A stretch of 64,000 nucleotides of DNA from Pomphorhynchus laevis. Its lineage: Eukaryota; Acanthocephala; Palaeacanthocephala; Echinorhynchida; Pomphorhynchidae. Under the pieces are notes generated by a model. The model was not told where the DNA came from. It did not search any database and worked only from the letters and a program-made list of their open reading frames with translations. Location: positions 102,539 through 166,538 of the forward strand of contig WNNJ02001108.1 in NCBI GenBank assembly GCA_012934845.2. Direction: 5' to 3'. Both the position numbers and the translations under genes were made by a program. Numbering within the stretch: position 1 is the first letter of the stretch; every line of letters starts with the position of its first letter. Positions 1 to 10,223 of this stretch are shown in pieces.

Positions 1-34
1 TGTACTCAACAATATTACTTAAGCAACCAATACA

Positions 35-270
35 TTAAAATCTTTGAATATTAGATGAGGTAGAAGCGACGAAAGGATTCTGAAAACAATCACCTAAAGT
101 GGAATTGTAACTGAGTCCTTCGCCGCACAACATGAACTTTTCGATCGTCAAGTTCGTCTCTCCTGCATTTAAGCGCGCTTCTAAAACTTGTTTAACTTCG
201 TGCAGACGTTTACATTCATTCACATCAAGATCTTTCAATAATATGCTGGGAGAAACCTTTGAAGCGAAAA
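35..270 (-). other. Unrecognised ORF fragment
   Basis: A minus-strand reading frame with ordinary, non-repetitive amino-acid composition runs from about 270 to 35. It includes a 67-codon stretch from the Met at 238, and the frame continues upstream of that Met without a stop for about ten codons. It contains a charged, probably helical part (NECKRLHEVKQVLEARL) followed by a more polar tail. I do not recognise a domain. It ends just left of the 20-bp satellite. It could be an exon, an ORF piece of a repeat or chance; I treat it as an unassigned fragment. Confidence 0.22.
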
Positions 271-335
271 GAGTTCAACAAAGTTCTAGACAGCAACCTT
301 GTACTACAACCTTTCGACAGTTTAAGCTTTTTTAC

Positions 336-2390
336 TGATAAATGCAAATGATTGAATTGATCTGCAACTGATTTAATTAATCTACCACTGATTGTATTGA
401 TCTGCAACCGATTAAATTGATCTGCAATTGATTGAATTGATCTGCAAATTATTGAATTGATCTGCAAATTATTGAATTGATATACAAATGATTGAATTGA
501 TCTGGAACTGATTGAATTGATCTGCAACTGATCGAATTGATCTGCAACTGATTGAATTGATCTGCAAATTATTGAATTGATAAACAAATGATTGAATTGA
601 TCTGGAACTGATTGAATTGATCTGGAACTGATTGAATTGATCTGCAACTGATTGAATTGATCTGCAACTGATTGAATTGATCTGCAACTGATTGAATTGA
701 TCTGCAACTGATTGAATTGATCTGCAACTAATTGAATTGATATGCAATTGATTGAATTGTTCTGCAACTGATTGAATTGATCTGCAACTGATTGAATTGA
801 TCTGCAACTGATTGAATTGATCTGCAACTGATTGAATTGATCTGCAACTGATTGAATTAATCTGCAGCTGATCGAATTGATCTGCAAATTATTGAATTGA
901 TTTGCAACTGATTGAATTGATCTGCAAATGATTGAATTGATATACAAATGATTGAATTGATCTAAACTGATTGAATTGATCTGCAAATTATTGAATTGAT
1001 ATACAAATAATTGAATTGACCTGGAACTGATTGAATTGATCTGTAACTGATTGAATTGATCTGCAACTGATTGAATTGATCTGCAACTGATTGAATTGAT
1101 CTGCAACTGATTGAATTAATCTGCAACTATTGAATTGATCCGCAACTGATTGAATTGATCTGCAACTGATTGAATTGATCTGGAACTGATTGAATTAATA
1201 TACCACTGATTGTATTGATCTGCAACTGATTGAATTGATCTGCAAATTATTGAATTGATCTGCAAATTATTGAATTGATATACAAATGATTGAATTGATC
1301 TGGAACTGATTGAATTGATCTGCAACTGATCGAATTGATCTGCAACTGATTGAATTGATCTGCAAATTATTGAATTGATAAACAAATGATTGAATTGATC
1401 TGGAACTGATTGAATTGATCTGGAACTGATTGAATTGATCTGCAACTGATTGAATTGATCTGCAACTGATCGAATTGATCTGCAACTGATTGAATTGATC
1501 TGCAACTGATTGAATTGATCTGCAACTAATTGAATTGATATGCAATTGATTGAATTGTTCTGCAACTGATTGAATTGATCTGCAACTGATTGAATTGATC
1601 TGCAACTGATTGAATTGATCTGCAACTGATTGAATTGATCTGCAACTGATTGAATTGATCTGCAACTGATTGAATTGATCTGCAACTAATTGAATTGATA
1701 TGCAATTGATTGAATTGTTCTGCAACTGATTGAATTGATCTGCAACTGATTGAATTGATCTGCAACTGATTGAATTGATCTGCAACTGATTGAATTGATC
1801 TGCAAATGATTGAATTGATCTGCAAATGATTGAATTGATCTGCAACTAATTGAATTGATATGCAACTGATCGAATTGATCTCCAAATTATTGAATTGATT
1901 TGCAACTGATTGAATTGATCTGCAAATGATTGAATTGTTCTCAACTGATTGAATTGATCTGAAACTGATTGAATTGATCTGCAACTAATTGAATTGATCT
2001 GAAACTGATTGAATTGATCTGCAACTAATTGAATTGATCTGCAAATGATTGAATTGATCCGCAAATGATTGAATTGATCTGCAACTGATTGAATTTATCT
2101 GCAACTGATTGAATTGATCTGCAACTGATTGAATTGATTTGCAAATGCTTGAATTGATCTGCAACTGATTGAATTGATTTGCAAATGATTGAATTGATAT
2201 GCAACTGATTGAATTGATCTGCAAATGATTGAATTGATCCGCAAATGATTGAATTGATCTGCAAATTATTGAATTGATATATAAATGATTGAATTGATCT
2301 GGAACTGATTGAATTGATCTAACGCTGATTGTATTGATCTGCAACCGGTTCAATTGATCTGCAACTGATTGAATTGATATGCAACTAATT
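336..2390. repeat. 20-bp satellite array with ~800-bp higher-order period
   Basis: About 100 tandem copies of a 20-bp unit close to TCTGCAACTGATTGAATTGA fill this stretch. Variant units (TATACAAATG, TAAACAAATG, TATGCAATTG, CTAATTGAATTG) recur in the same order about 798 bp apart, for example at 481 and 1279, 581 and 1379, 741 and 1539. This is a higher-order repeat produced by amplification of a 40-unit block. A smaller 180-bp period (9 units) is visible near 2041-2264. No minus-strand frame is closed by the unit itself, so long minus-strand ORFs appear (up to 293 codons). They are a by-product of the repeat and encode a 20-residue period. I see no promoter or flanking gene. Confidence 0.95.
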
Positions 2391-2399
2391 CGCATTTTA

Positions 2400-2995
2400 T
2401 CAATTTGCAAAACGCGGTAAATACAGCAAAAAAGTCAAGGAAAACAGCCACAGCAAGCTGATGACTGTTATCGGTACAAAACTGATGTTGTGGTTTATGT
2501 ATAAGATAGTCGTTCTATGCTCTTTGGAGTACTGTATTAATCCAATGACCAGTTTTGTCGTTAAAGACACCGAGTAACATATATCCACTACCTAAAATTC
2601 GGTCCAGAAGGTCACGATTCTTGTGAATATCTCTCGGCCTGGTGTATACCTTGGCTATGCTGATATGTTTACCGTTCTAAACCAGTGATATAACTAAACA
2701 AGAAAAGGCAGGTTACGAGTAGTTTAATAATAGTGAGGACCTTGAGGAGCATTTAACAAGGGTTTACAGCCCTTGCGATGAAGATGAATGTGGAGGGGTG
2801 ATGTACGGAGTAGAGTAGTTGTATATATGCTTAGGGATAAATCAAGTAATGTCCTGGGGGGAGACGGATAGACCGCGTCTCCTGGAGAACTATAACATCT
2901 CCATCTCTACTAGGTAGAATCCTAAGGACGGAAGCACATGCGAATTCCAGTGAAGAATATTCAGTTAAAGAGGCTCTTGAGTATTTCCACATGCG
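2400..2995 (-). pseudogene. LINE endonuclease (EEP) fragment
   Basis: The minus strand encodes a decayed start of a non-LTR retrotransposon ORF2. The stretch around 2870-2930 reads SRDGDVIVLQETRSIRL, the usual first strand of an exonuclease-endonuclease-phosphatase domain with its catalytic glutamate. The same motif occurs in the better preserved copy at 7332-8007 (DVIVLQDTRSIRL). Downstream sequence follows that paralogue but is broken by stops and frameshifts. The order ORF1 (3020-4040) then ORF2 on the same strand supports one truncated element. In the family this enzyme nicks target DNA to prime reverse transcription. No reverse transcriptase follows before the satellite, so the element is truncated. 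Confidence 0.6.
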
Positions 2996-3019
2996 TCTGT
3001 GACCGGAGTGTGACGCTCT

Positions 3020-4040
3020 TCACCAAATTGGAACCGTAGGCGGAAAGATAGCTTTTCCACCTTCCGTCACTATAGGTAAAGTCGCTTGCCCAAGGGCAGT
3101 ATCATCATTTCCCTCAGAATTGTTCACTATCCAAGTCAAATTTTTCCAAGCAAGCTTCATCGCAGCTATGCTTTGTGCTGAACCTGCTCGCTTTTTTCGA
3201 TTTGATGGCTTTTTTGTGTTAGTTAACGTCAAGGGTTAAGGCCAATTATGTGAATTGGAAAGTTTAGCTATCAAATTTATTACCAAATTTATAAAATGAG
3301 ACATTAAGTCATGGATAATTGCGTCAATGAGTTATACGATCTCTACGTCGACATCCTATTATCCTGTTTACTTGACGACCCACATGATTCCATGAAACTT
3401 TTATGTTTTGCTGCTTTTGCCTTTATCGATTTTGATAGGCTTTGAACGCCTTGTATTTCTTTGGGTGGTCACCATTGCAATTTGAGCAAATAGGTTTCAA
3501 TTCTCATCTGCCCTGTGTTCGTATGTGGAATCGGAGACCCCGCATTTGTGTGGTAGGCTGCAGCCACTTGCCCAGTGCCCCCAATGATAATACTTGTTGC
3601 AGTGGGGGATGCAAAAGAGTCTGATTCTATAACAGTAAATTTTAAATTAAGTCCCATAATGGGATTACAACACGAGTTTGATAGTCCAAATGCTATATCG
3701 ATCGGAGCTTGACAAAATGCCATCGGTATAGGTAGACCTTTATTACCTTTTATAAATCGTAGATTCGTGAATTTGCGAATATAAATCGTAGATTCAGAAT
3801 TTTATTAATACATACAGAATTTTATAAATCGTAGAATCACTCTGCCAGGAAGGTTGATACATTTCTAACTTTTACCGTAGCTTGTATTGGTTTAAAACAT
3901 AATTCACTAAATTCTGTATATTTGTTGTTGAAAAAATCTATGTATGAATATGCCAGGTCAGTTGTGCTAAAGAAATTTTTAGTTCCGTTTCATAATATCT
4001 TATGACATTAAGATTCTCTTTTTGTATTGGTCCGCGAAAT
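3020..4040 (-). pseudogene. LINE ORF1 (gag-like, CCHC zinc knuckles), decayed
   Basis: This is a divergent paralogue of the ORF1 at 8031-9305. From the 5' side on the minus strand, residues around 3830-3960 match the pre-knuckle region of that copy (FFNNKYTEFSELCFKPIQ, then a VKVRNVSTF strand). Near 3650-3725 comes QAPIDIAFGLSNSCCNPIMG, matching the paralogue's PLPVAFAET..AINPFMGF. Zinc-knuckle residues then appear in shifted frames (C-P-H-C, H-W-G-H-W, C-S-N-C-N-G-D-H-P near 3460-3600). A basic KKRAGSA tail follows near 3190-3215, as in the other copy (KKRGGSA at ~8180). Several frameshifts and stops make it non-coding. ORF1 proteins of this kind bind the element's own RNA. Confidence 0.65.
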
Positions 4041-6075
4041 TGCGAAGGAATATGTTAAACAGGTTGTTCTTTTCTATCGGTACCAACAGCTTGATGCCGA
4101 CTAGATTAGACAGTTCAAGGGAGTTCTCCCTCCGTACTAGATACAAAAGAAGAAACAAATCCACTCACCTATTTCGTTGAATTGCTTGCGAATTGCATAC
4201 TTACAGATTTCTCTGAAGTCCCGATGTTTGAATAGAAAGGAGCGTCAGGACCAGCGAGAGAGCATTGATGAATGCAATCATAACTGAAATTGGTGGAAAG
4301 TGAAAGAATTGACCATCACAAGTACCACCATGAGTAGGTTGAATAATTACAGGAAGATGAGGAGAAATTCATCCATAATAAGGCCACCAATTTGGTGTGT
4401 ACCATGAGATTGAAAAAAAAACAACGAGAGGATCAGCGATAGGGCATGATTCTTTAGGTAGTATTGTTTCAAGTTTTCGTTGGATGCGACGATGAATTGG
4501 ATCGAGGATTCGACCAGCTACGATACGAGCACGAAGGATTTGGTAGATAAATAAATATGAGTAAGATATACTTGGACCAAGAGAGATGTATTAATTACTG
4601 TGTTTAAACAGTTTAGTACTGCCGGATAGACATTGTTCCGTTGAGTATAGTAAATTAAACAATTGGAAATCCATTGGAGTAAATTCGTTAACAATGCGAT
4701 ATTGTTAATACGATATTCCGATATTTTCAGCAACGCCGAGTAAGACGAAGTGAGGGGCAATAGGAAAATCAGAAGTTTGTTTAGATGCGACGTTTGTTTC
4801 ATCATCAAGTTTTGTTGTTTTGTCGAGTTTCTTTGATATACTAATTAATTGCGATGATAAAACTGGTGCACGTTCAAAAGTGAAGATTCGTCAGCGTAGA
4901 TGAGTTTATTAATGTCCTTGTCAGCGTTTTTAGTTTCTAGATCAATTTTCTCAGGTTTAAGACAATTGATACCAGATTCAGTGTCGTAGTCTCGAGATAT
5001 GAGTAGTAGATGAGAGAGAAATAAATTTGAGCTTTAAATTGCTAAAGAGTACAACAGTTGAGTTATAACTAAGTATTCTTGTTAACTATCGTCGGGAATT
5101 CTCTTGCAATTCTCTTTAATTCAAAAACGCGAACAACGCAATAACAGAAGTGTTTTTTAAATGACGTGGCGGTGCAAGCCTTTTTCGATTTTAATGTGTA
5201 TTGCATTACTGATCTTACATTTGTAGTCATTTTACGCTAAACGTTTGCTCTGTCGATGATGCAATTAAAGATTTCGTCCACGATACTTACATTGTTACAC
5301 AGTGTATCTTAACATTTTAAACTAAATTAATTACTAAATGAGTGTGTATTCCAAGCGAATCTTTCGCTTGAAAGCACTCAACAAATGTAAGAGTAGTGAT
5401 ACACCATAATACCTGTCAGGAAGATGGATCCGGTAAGTTGTATGTTTGACTAGCCTCACTTTCATTTGCAAGACGACTTTTACAATTAAAATATAAAAAG
5501 AAAAGTGACGGTTGCATAAAGCACATCATCCATTACAAAGAAATGAGTTGCATAAAATATTTTTTATATCTTTAGAAGCAATTAGCTATATACGAAGACG
5601 ATATATGAAACAAAACAGAGAATTAAATCAGCTAACTGAGTCTACGTATTGTTATATAATTATAAAATAAACAAAACATAATAATGCTAAATCAAAATTT
5701 AATAATTAAATAATAAAATTAATAATTGTTTTTAGATTTTCTATAATTTAAATCAAGTTAAAAAAATGAAATTTAAAATAAACGTCATTTTTATGAATTG
5801 ACTAATAAATAACAGACGTTGTATCAGAATAAGAATTAGAGGTCATCAGGAGGAACTGCTATGCTATCAGGTTTCGGCTCCTAACTCCTCTACCCAACAT
5901 AGCAGCGGGGCCAAATACATGCTAATGATGTATTTCCTCTGATAAAACTATCTAGTATCTTATTCTAATGCAAAGTATATTATTTATTATCCATCCATAA
6001 AAATTTGACACTTGAGAGTTTAAATTTATTCTTTATATTATTGTGTTGATTTATATATATCAACTGTGGGTCAAC
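4041..6075. other. AT-rich stretch without supported genes
   Basis: No reading frame here has a recognisable domain. The part next to 4041 may hold the far 5' portion of the LINE ORF1 described above, since weak minus-strand coding continues to about 4300. A 96-codon minus-strand frame at 4518-4808 is hydrophobic and AT-driven, and I do not support it as a gene. The stretch at 5480-5830 is almost pure A/T. Short imperfect repeats of ATAAATCGTAGATTC lie just upstream, at about 3750-3840. Confidence 0.5.
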
Positions 6076-6485
6076 TGCGCTGCCCCACAGTTGACGCATG
6101 CAGCGGGGGATAGATATTTTTCACTTTTGATCAGGTGCGGGCAATCCCCCTAGTCACACACCCCACAAGTTAGTGAACGAGAACAGTAAGACAACCAATG
6201 CCCTCAACCATTGCATTTCTGACAGTGGGGGTAAGTGAGGGTGGCCTCACTAATCATAACAAATTTTGAATTAAAACCCATAAATGGGTTAATAGCTGCT
6301 GAAGCAAGAAGATGCGCATTGTCTAATTTAGTTTCGGCAAAGGCTACTGGGAGAGGATCCCCCCTTACCCAGTACTTGCCTAATGATCTGATATTTTTAA
6401 ACAGAAATGTCGTAACAAAAATACAAATTTTAAATGATCGAAAAATACAAATGGTCGAAACAAAACTACATATCTCAGATGGCAA
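6076..6485 (-). pseudogene. LINE ORF1 zinc-knuckle fragment (extra copy)
   Basis: The 310 bp at 6076-6385 are a near-exact copy of 8445-8754 and share their 3' part with 34442-34618. On the minus strand the frame gives GKYWVRGDPLPVAFAET, then SAAINPFMGFNSKFVMI, then a CCHC knuckle (C-Q-K-C-N-G-W-G-H-W..C) and further Cys pairs. This is the nucleic-acid-binding end of a LINE gag-like ORF1. The frame upstream of 6385 is unrelated to the other copies, so only this segment was copied. An in-frame TAG lies between the knuckles, as in the 8.5-kb copy, so both descend from an already dead element. Confidence 0.65.
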
Positions 6486-6740
6486 GATGCGACATACTAG
6501 TGATTTGTTTATTTATTTCATCTCTAACATTTTATTATTTCATTTTGACTAATTGTGATTTTGCTATTTGTAGAATTGAAAAAAGGCTAAGACGTCACGT
6601 CGTTAAAGAAGAATTCAAAGATTTTCTTTATACAAAAACAGGTTTACATAACTTAACAAGGATAAATGAGTTAAAAATAAAAGTGAAAACAGACAAATGA
6701 AATCACTATAATCTTCGTAACCAAAGTCTTCACCATTATG

Positions 6741-6815
6741 TAGGCCTCAAATCCGTGGGGATCTGAGCCCCCAACCAATCCAACACGTCGCTTTTCGATT
6801 GAACCACCTGGGGTC
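6741..6815 (-). repeat. tRNA-like segment, possible SINE head
   Basis: Read on the minus strand, this stretch has a fair internal A box (TGGTTCAATCG) and, about 30 bases later, a weak B box (GGCTCAGATCCCC). That spacing is typical of a tRNA-derived SINE head. I cannot fold a convincing acceptor stem or assign an anticodon, so this is not called as a tRNA gene. The neighbouring 6820-7330 stretch shows no coding domain and may be the SINE body or the eroded end of the LINE that starts at 9305. Confidence 0.35.
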
Positions 6816-7331
6816 TTAACCCCCCCCGGAAGAATCCAGAGTTGCTCCTGAAATTACACCAAGGCGGGATTGGTTGAGGTGATTGAGTGGCTCCATAGTT
6901 GTGTAGGGCTAGTCTCTTCCAAAACTTTTCAAGGCCTACATTCCCTATCCAACCCAATGCGCTATCCTTTCAGCAAAAAAAAACTTCTTTTTGAAAATCT
7001 TCCAAAAGGAAGACTGAGAAGATTTAAGGCGAGCGATATTCGTCCTATCCCTTCTCAGCTGGAACCTATATCTAGTGCCCCAGTATTCATTCGAGAGGGC
7101 ATGTTTGGCGGAAACAGAGAGATTAGGAAGGTTAAGTAATTTTGCTAGGACCTTGAATTTCGTCCTAGTGGGATTGTATATACGACCTTTATAGGTAGTC
7201 GATAGAATTGCGGTAGCTTGCAAAAAGTGGTAGGTATTAAATTCGGTCAGACTCTGATTTCTTATTCGGGGAAAGATTTGGATAGCCGCCTGGAAGAAGG
7301 CTACTCTGATCAGATCAAAGTGAAACCTCTT

Positions 7332-8007
7332 TCAAAGCAATGTATCTTCCTCAATTCTCCAACGAATTAGGTCATGAGAGGTGGACAGTTGTTGTCGCGA
7401 CCTCTCCGTACAGAGGGGTATAAGCAACAACATCGAGTGAAGCCGTAAAATGTCGAGGATTGAATTTGTTGATGTGCAATGAAAGGTGGGGGACGGTGGT
7501 TTGTGAATAAGATAACCGTTCCTAGCTCTGCGAAGTGATGCGTTGATCCAACGACCAGTTATGTCGTTGAAGTCCCCAAGTATCATGTCATAGTTGCTAT
7601 CAATAATACCATCCAGGAGGTCGCGGTTCCTGTGATACTCTCCTGGACGAATGTAGACGTTGGCTGGACTGAGGCGTTTACCGTTCTTAACGAGGGAACT
7701 ACTAGACAAGACAGGGTTGGACAAGAGTAATTTAGCAAGAGGGAAGACCTTAAAGAGCATTTAACTAAGGTCAAGATTCCTTGAGATGAATAGGAGTGAG
7801 GTCGGGTAATGTATGGAGTATAGTGGGAATATACGTGCTTAGGGATAAATCGATTAAGTCCTGGAGGAGACGGATAGACCGCGTATCCTGAAGGACTATA
7901 ACATCTGCATCTCTACCAGATAAAAGTCTAAGGGCAGAAGCATCTCCCGAATTCCTCTGAAGAATGTTCAGTGAAAAAGGCTCAGGTTTACGCACCATTG
8001 TGTTCAA
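7332..8007 (-). pseudogene. LINE ORF2 endonuclease (EEP/APE-like) domain, frameshifted
   Basis: Two minus-strand frames make up one endonuclease domain of a non-LTR retrotransposon. The first (8007-7771) has LNILQRN..DADVIVLQDTR, the start of the fold with the catalytic Glu replaced by Asp in this copy. The second (7760-7332) has PANVYIRPGEY, then NYDMILGDFND (the GDFN catalytic loop), NGYLIHKPPSPTF, NSILDI and STSHDLI (equivalent of the SDH motif). The family nicks the chromosomal target to expose a 3' primer. The domain sits directly downstream of the ORF1 at 8031-9305 on the same strand. It is broken near 7765 and no reverse transcriptase follows, so the element is 3'-truncated and dead. 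Confidence 0.75.
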
Positions 8008-8030
8008 TTAGTTGGAAGGGGGATGCCAAC

Positions 8031-9305
8031 CTAGACAGAGCTAGGTGCAGAAGGGTTACCCCCTGCCAATAGCCACGTCCAGGGTCGTACCCCCAGAACA
8101 ATATATTCATTTCCCTGTGAGGCCTTTATACTTAGCAGCTTCCCAATCTTTAGCGGCGGAACAAATCGTGCAGAACCACCCCGCTTTTTGGTTCGGGGGG
8201 TCTTTAATAACTCGTCTGGCACTGGGACCTCCGTAGGTGTACTTATGAGCGATGAGACCAGTGATATCAAGAAAGCCTGAAGCTCAGTGATAATTGACTT
8301 CGTTGATTGGCCAGCAGATGAATAATATCGTTGTTGGACCTGCGTTTGGCTTGAGATGCTGCATCAGAATATGGTTTTGCAGAAGGCCGGGTAAATCGTT
8401 GTCTGTAGGCACGGAACGAAGGGCACTTTTTAGATCAGGCGGGGTGCGCTGCCCCACAGTTGACGCATGCAGCGGGGGATAGATATTTTTCACTTTTGAT
8501 CAGGTGCGGGCAATCCCCCTAGTCACACACCCCACAAGTTAGTGAACGAGAACAGTAAGACAACCAATGCCCCCAACCATTGCATTTCTGACAGTGGGGG
8601 TAAGTGAGGGTGGCCTTACTAATCATAACAAATTTTGAATTAAAACCCATAAATGGGTTAATTGCTGCTGAAGCAAGAAGATGCGCATTGTCTAATTTAG
8701 TTTCGGCAAAGGCTACTGGGAGAGGATCCTCCCTTACCCAGTACTTGCCTAATGGTCGATAATTTATATTGTTCCTTGAGCTGCTTTACATCATTTTCAG
8801 AAATAAAGGAAGGATAATTCGAGATCTTCACAGTACATTTCAACGGCAATAGGGAAATCGTCCCCAATGTCGATATGTTAGTATTGAAATAATTATAGAA
8901 TTCCTCAAGAATTGCAGTGTTTCCGAATGACACCCTGAGGGAGATCTCAAGGGTTTTTACTGAATTAAATAGAACTCTATTCTTGTTGCCAAAGGCAAAA
9001 TCACGTAGAAACGTACCTAAAAGTGCATGTTTTTGTATAGGTTTACAAGACTGAATTGCGCATAAATGCGTTAATTTGACTTTAGGAGGGAGGTACTCCT
9101 CCACGTTTTTTGAGACAAAAATATTACTAACCTTGTTCTGTTCAAGGTCTTTACCGGAAGAATTGCATACTATACCTTGCAAATATGCAGATTTTGCTAA
9201 ACAATTGCAAAATTCCACTCTTTGAAACCTCTGACATGTTCGCTTGCATGATACTAGGAATTGCTTGTTTTTTTGAAAGAAGAATTCTGGTACTGCTTTG
9301 TTCAC
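8031..9305 (-). pseudogene. LINE ORF1 (gag-like with CCHC knuckles), frameshifted
   Basis: This is the most complete ORF1 of this family in the window. The first part (202 codons from 9305) has a conserved block ending CTVKISNYPSFISENDVKQL. A frameshift near 8755 then moves to the frame carrying LPVAFAETKLDNAHLLASAA, INPFMGFNSKF and a perfect C-X2-C-X4-H-X4-C knuckle (8585-8630). More Cys pairs follow, with an in-frame TAG at about 8515. A basic tail (SKKCPSFRAYRQR, then KTPRTKKRGGSA) runs to 8031. Such proteins coat the LINE RNA. The ORF2 endonuclease follows at 8007. The part left of 8578 is absent from the 34-kb copy, so the large duplication begins inside this ORF. Confidence 0.7.
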
Positions 9306-10215
9306 TAAATAACTGCATTTTAAGCAAAACGATTGTTACGCTGTCAAAGTTTGTAAGGCATTTTTTGAGTATAATTCAAAATATTTGTAAATTTTGTACT
9401 GAATTTTTGTGCTGTATTTCATGCGATATCAGGTAAATTGTAAATGCTGTCAATATTTAATCTGTACGAATGTTCTGTGATTATGCGTTCCACTACCCGT
9501 TGTTCCTTAATCTTCTGATGTCAATCTCTGTTGCTAATCTTCGCAAGACATATTTTGAATTATGCTAAAACACGACGATGAGGTATGATATAAAATTTGT
9601 TTAATTACAGCTTAATTATTTATTCTATTTGCCTTAATATCTCCTGGCCTATTATTCAATCGCTACATCTCTTTTGTATTTCCTGTTATTGTAAAGGACA
9701 ATAATTTCACATTCTGCAAGATGTCATATAGTTGTGCAGTCGTTGTTACTAAAGATTTTGTAAATTCGGTCTATCTTATGCCATAAAATGTATTGCTAAC
9801 TACACGGTACTTTTTAGATCTTGGTCGCTTGCACTTTTGACTAATACCTACAGTTAACTTATTTTGATCATCAGTTATCTTACAATGCTATATTTAGTCG
9901 TCGTTGCAATTTTGAAATAAAATTGTATTCTAATTTTGTAATATTTTCAACTTTTCTCTGCCGTTTTTAATGATTTTGTTTCGACTGTAAGAGTGAATGA
10001 TATATTTCAAGCATTTGATTACACGATAATTCTTATATTTTTCTGTTTTCTTAAAACAATTCATTATGGATATATTTCTTACGGATTTAATTTGACCATA
10101 AATGTCAATTAATTTGTAGTCTCTTAAAGACAAGTTCGTATTTAAGTTTAGATATGGCTTTCTAATATGCTGAAGTTGATCACATATTTTCAATTCTAAT
10201 AGTTTCATCATGTAT
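9306..10215 (-). other. AT-rich interval with a conserved 93-codon frame
   Basis: Nothing recognisable is encoded. A 93-codon minus-strand frame at 9930-10211 (Lys-, Ile- and Asn-rich, starting MMKLLELKI) is kept open in the duplicate at 35797-36078 with only a handful of substitutions. Given how recent the duplication appears, this does not prove selection. The Merlin transposon inserted five bases upstream of its start codon in this copy. I do not assign a function. Confidence 0.25.
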
Positions 10216-10223
10216 TAAATTTC

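Noticed and set aside
336-2390. CRISPR-like array
   Set aside because: Units are directly adjacent with no unique spacers, and the sequence is eukaryotic in character.
225-2410. Long minus-strand ORFs (up to 293 codons) reading as a Gln/Ser/Ile-rich repetitive protein
   Set aside because: They follow directly from a 20-bp tandem repeat without minus-strand stops. Several frames are open at once and the ORF ends match variant monomers, so I treat them as satellite by-products.
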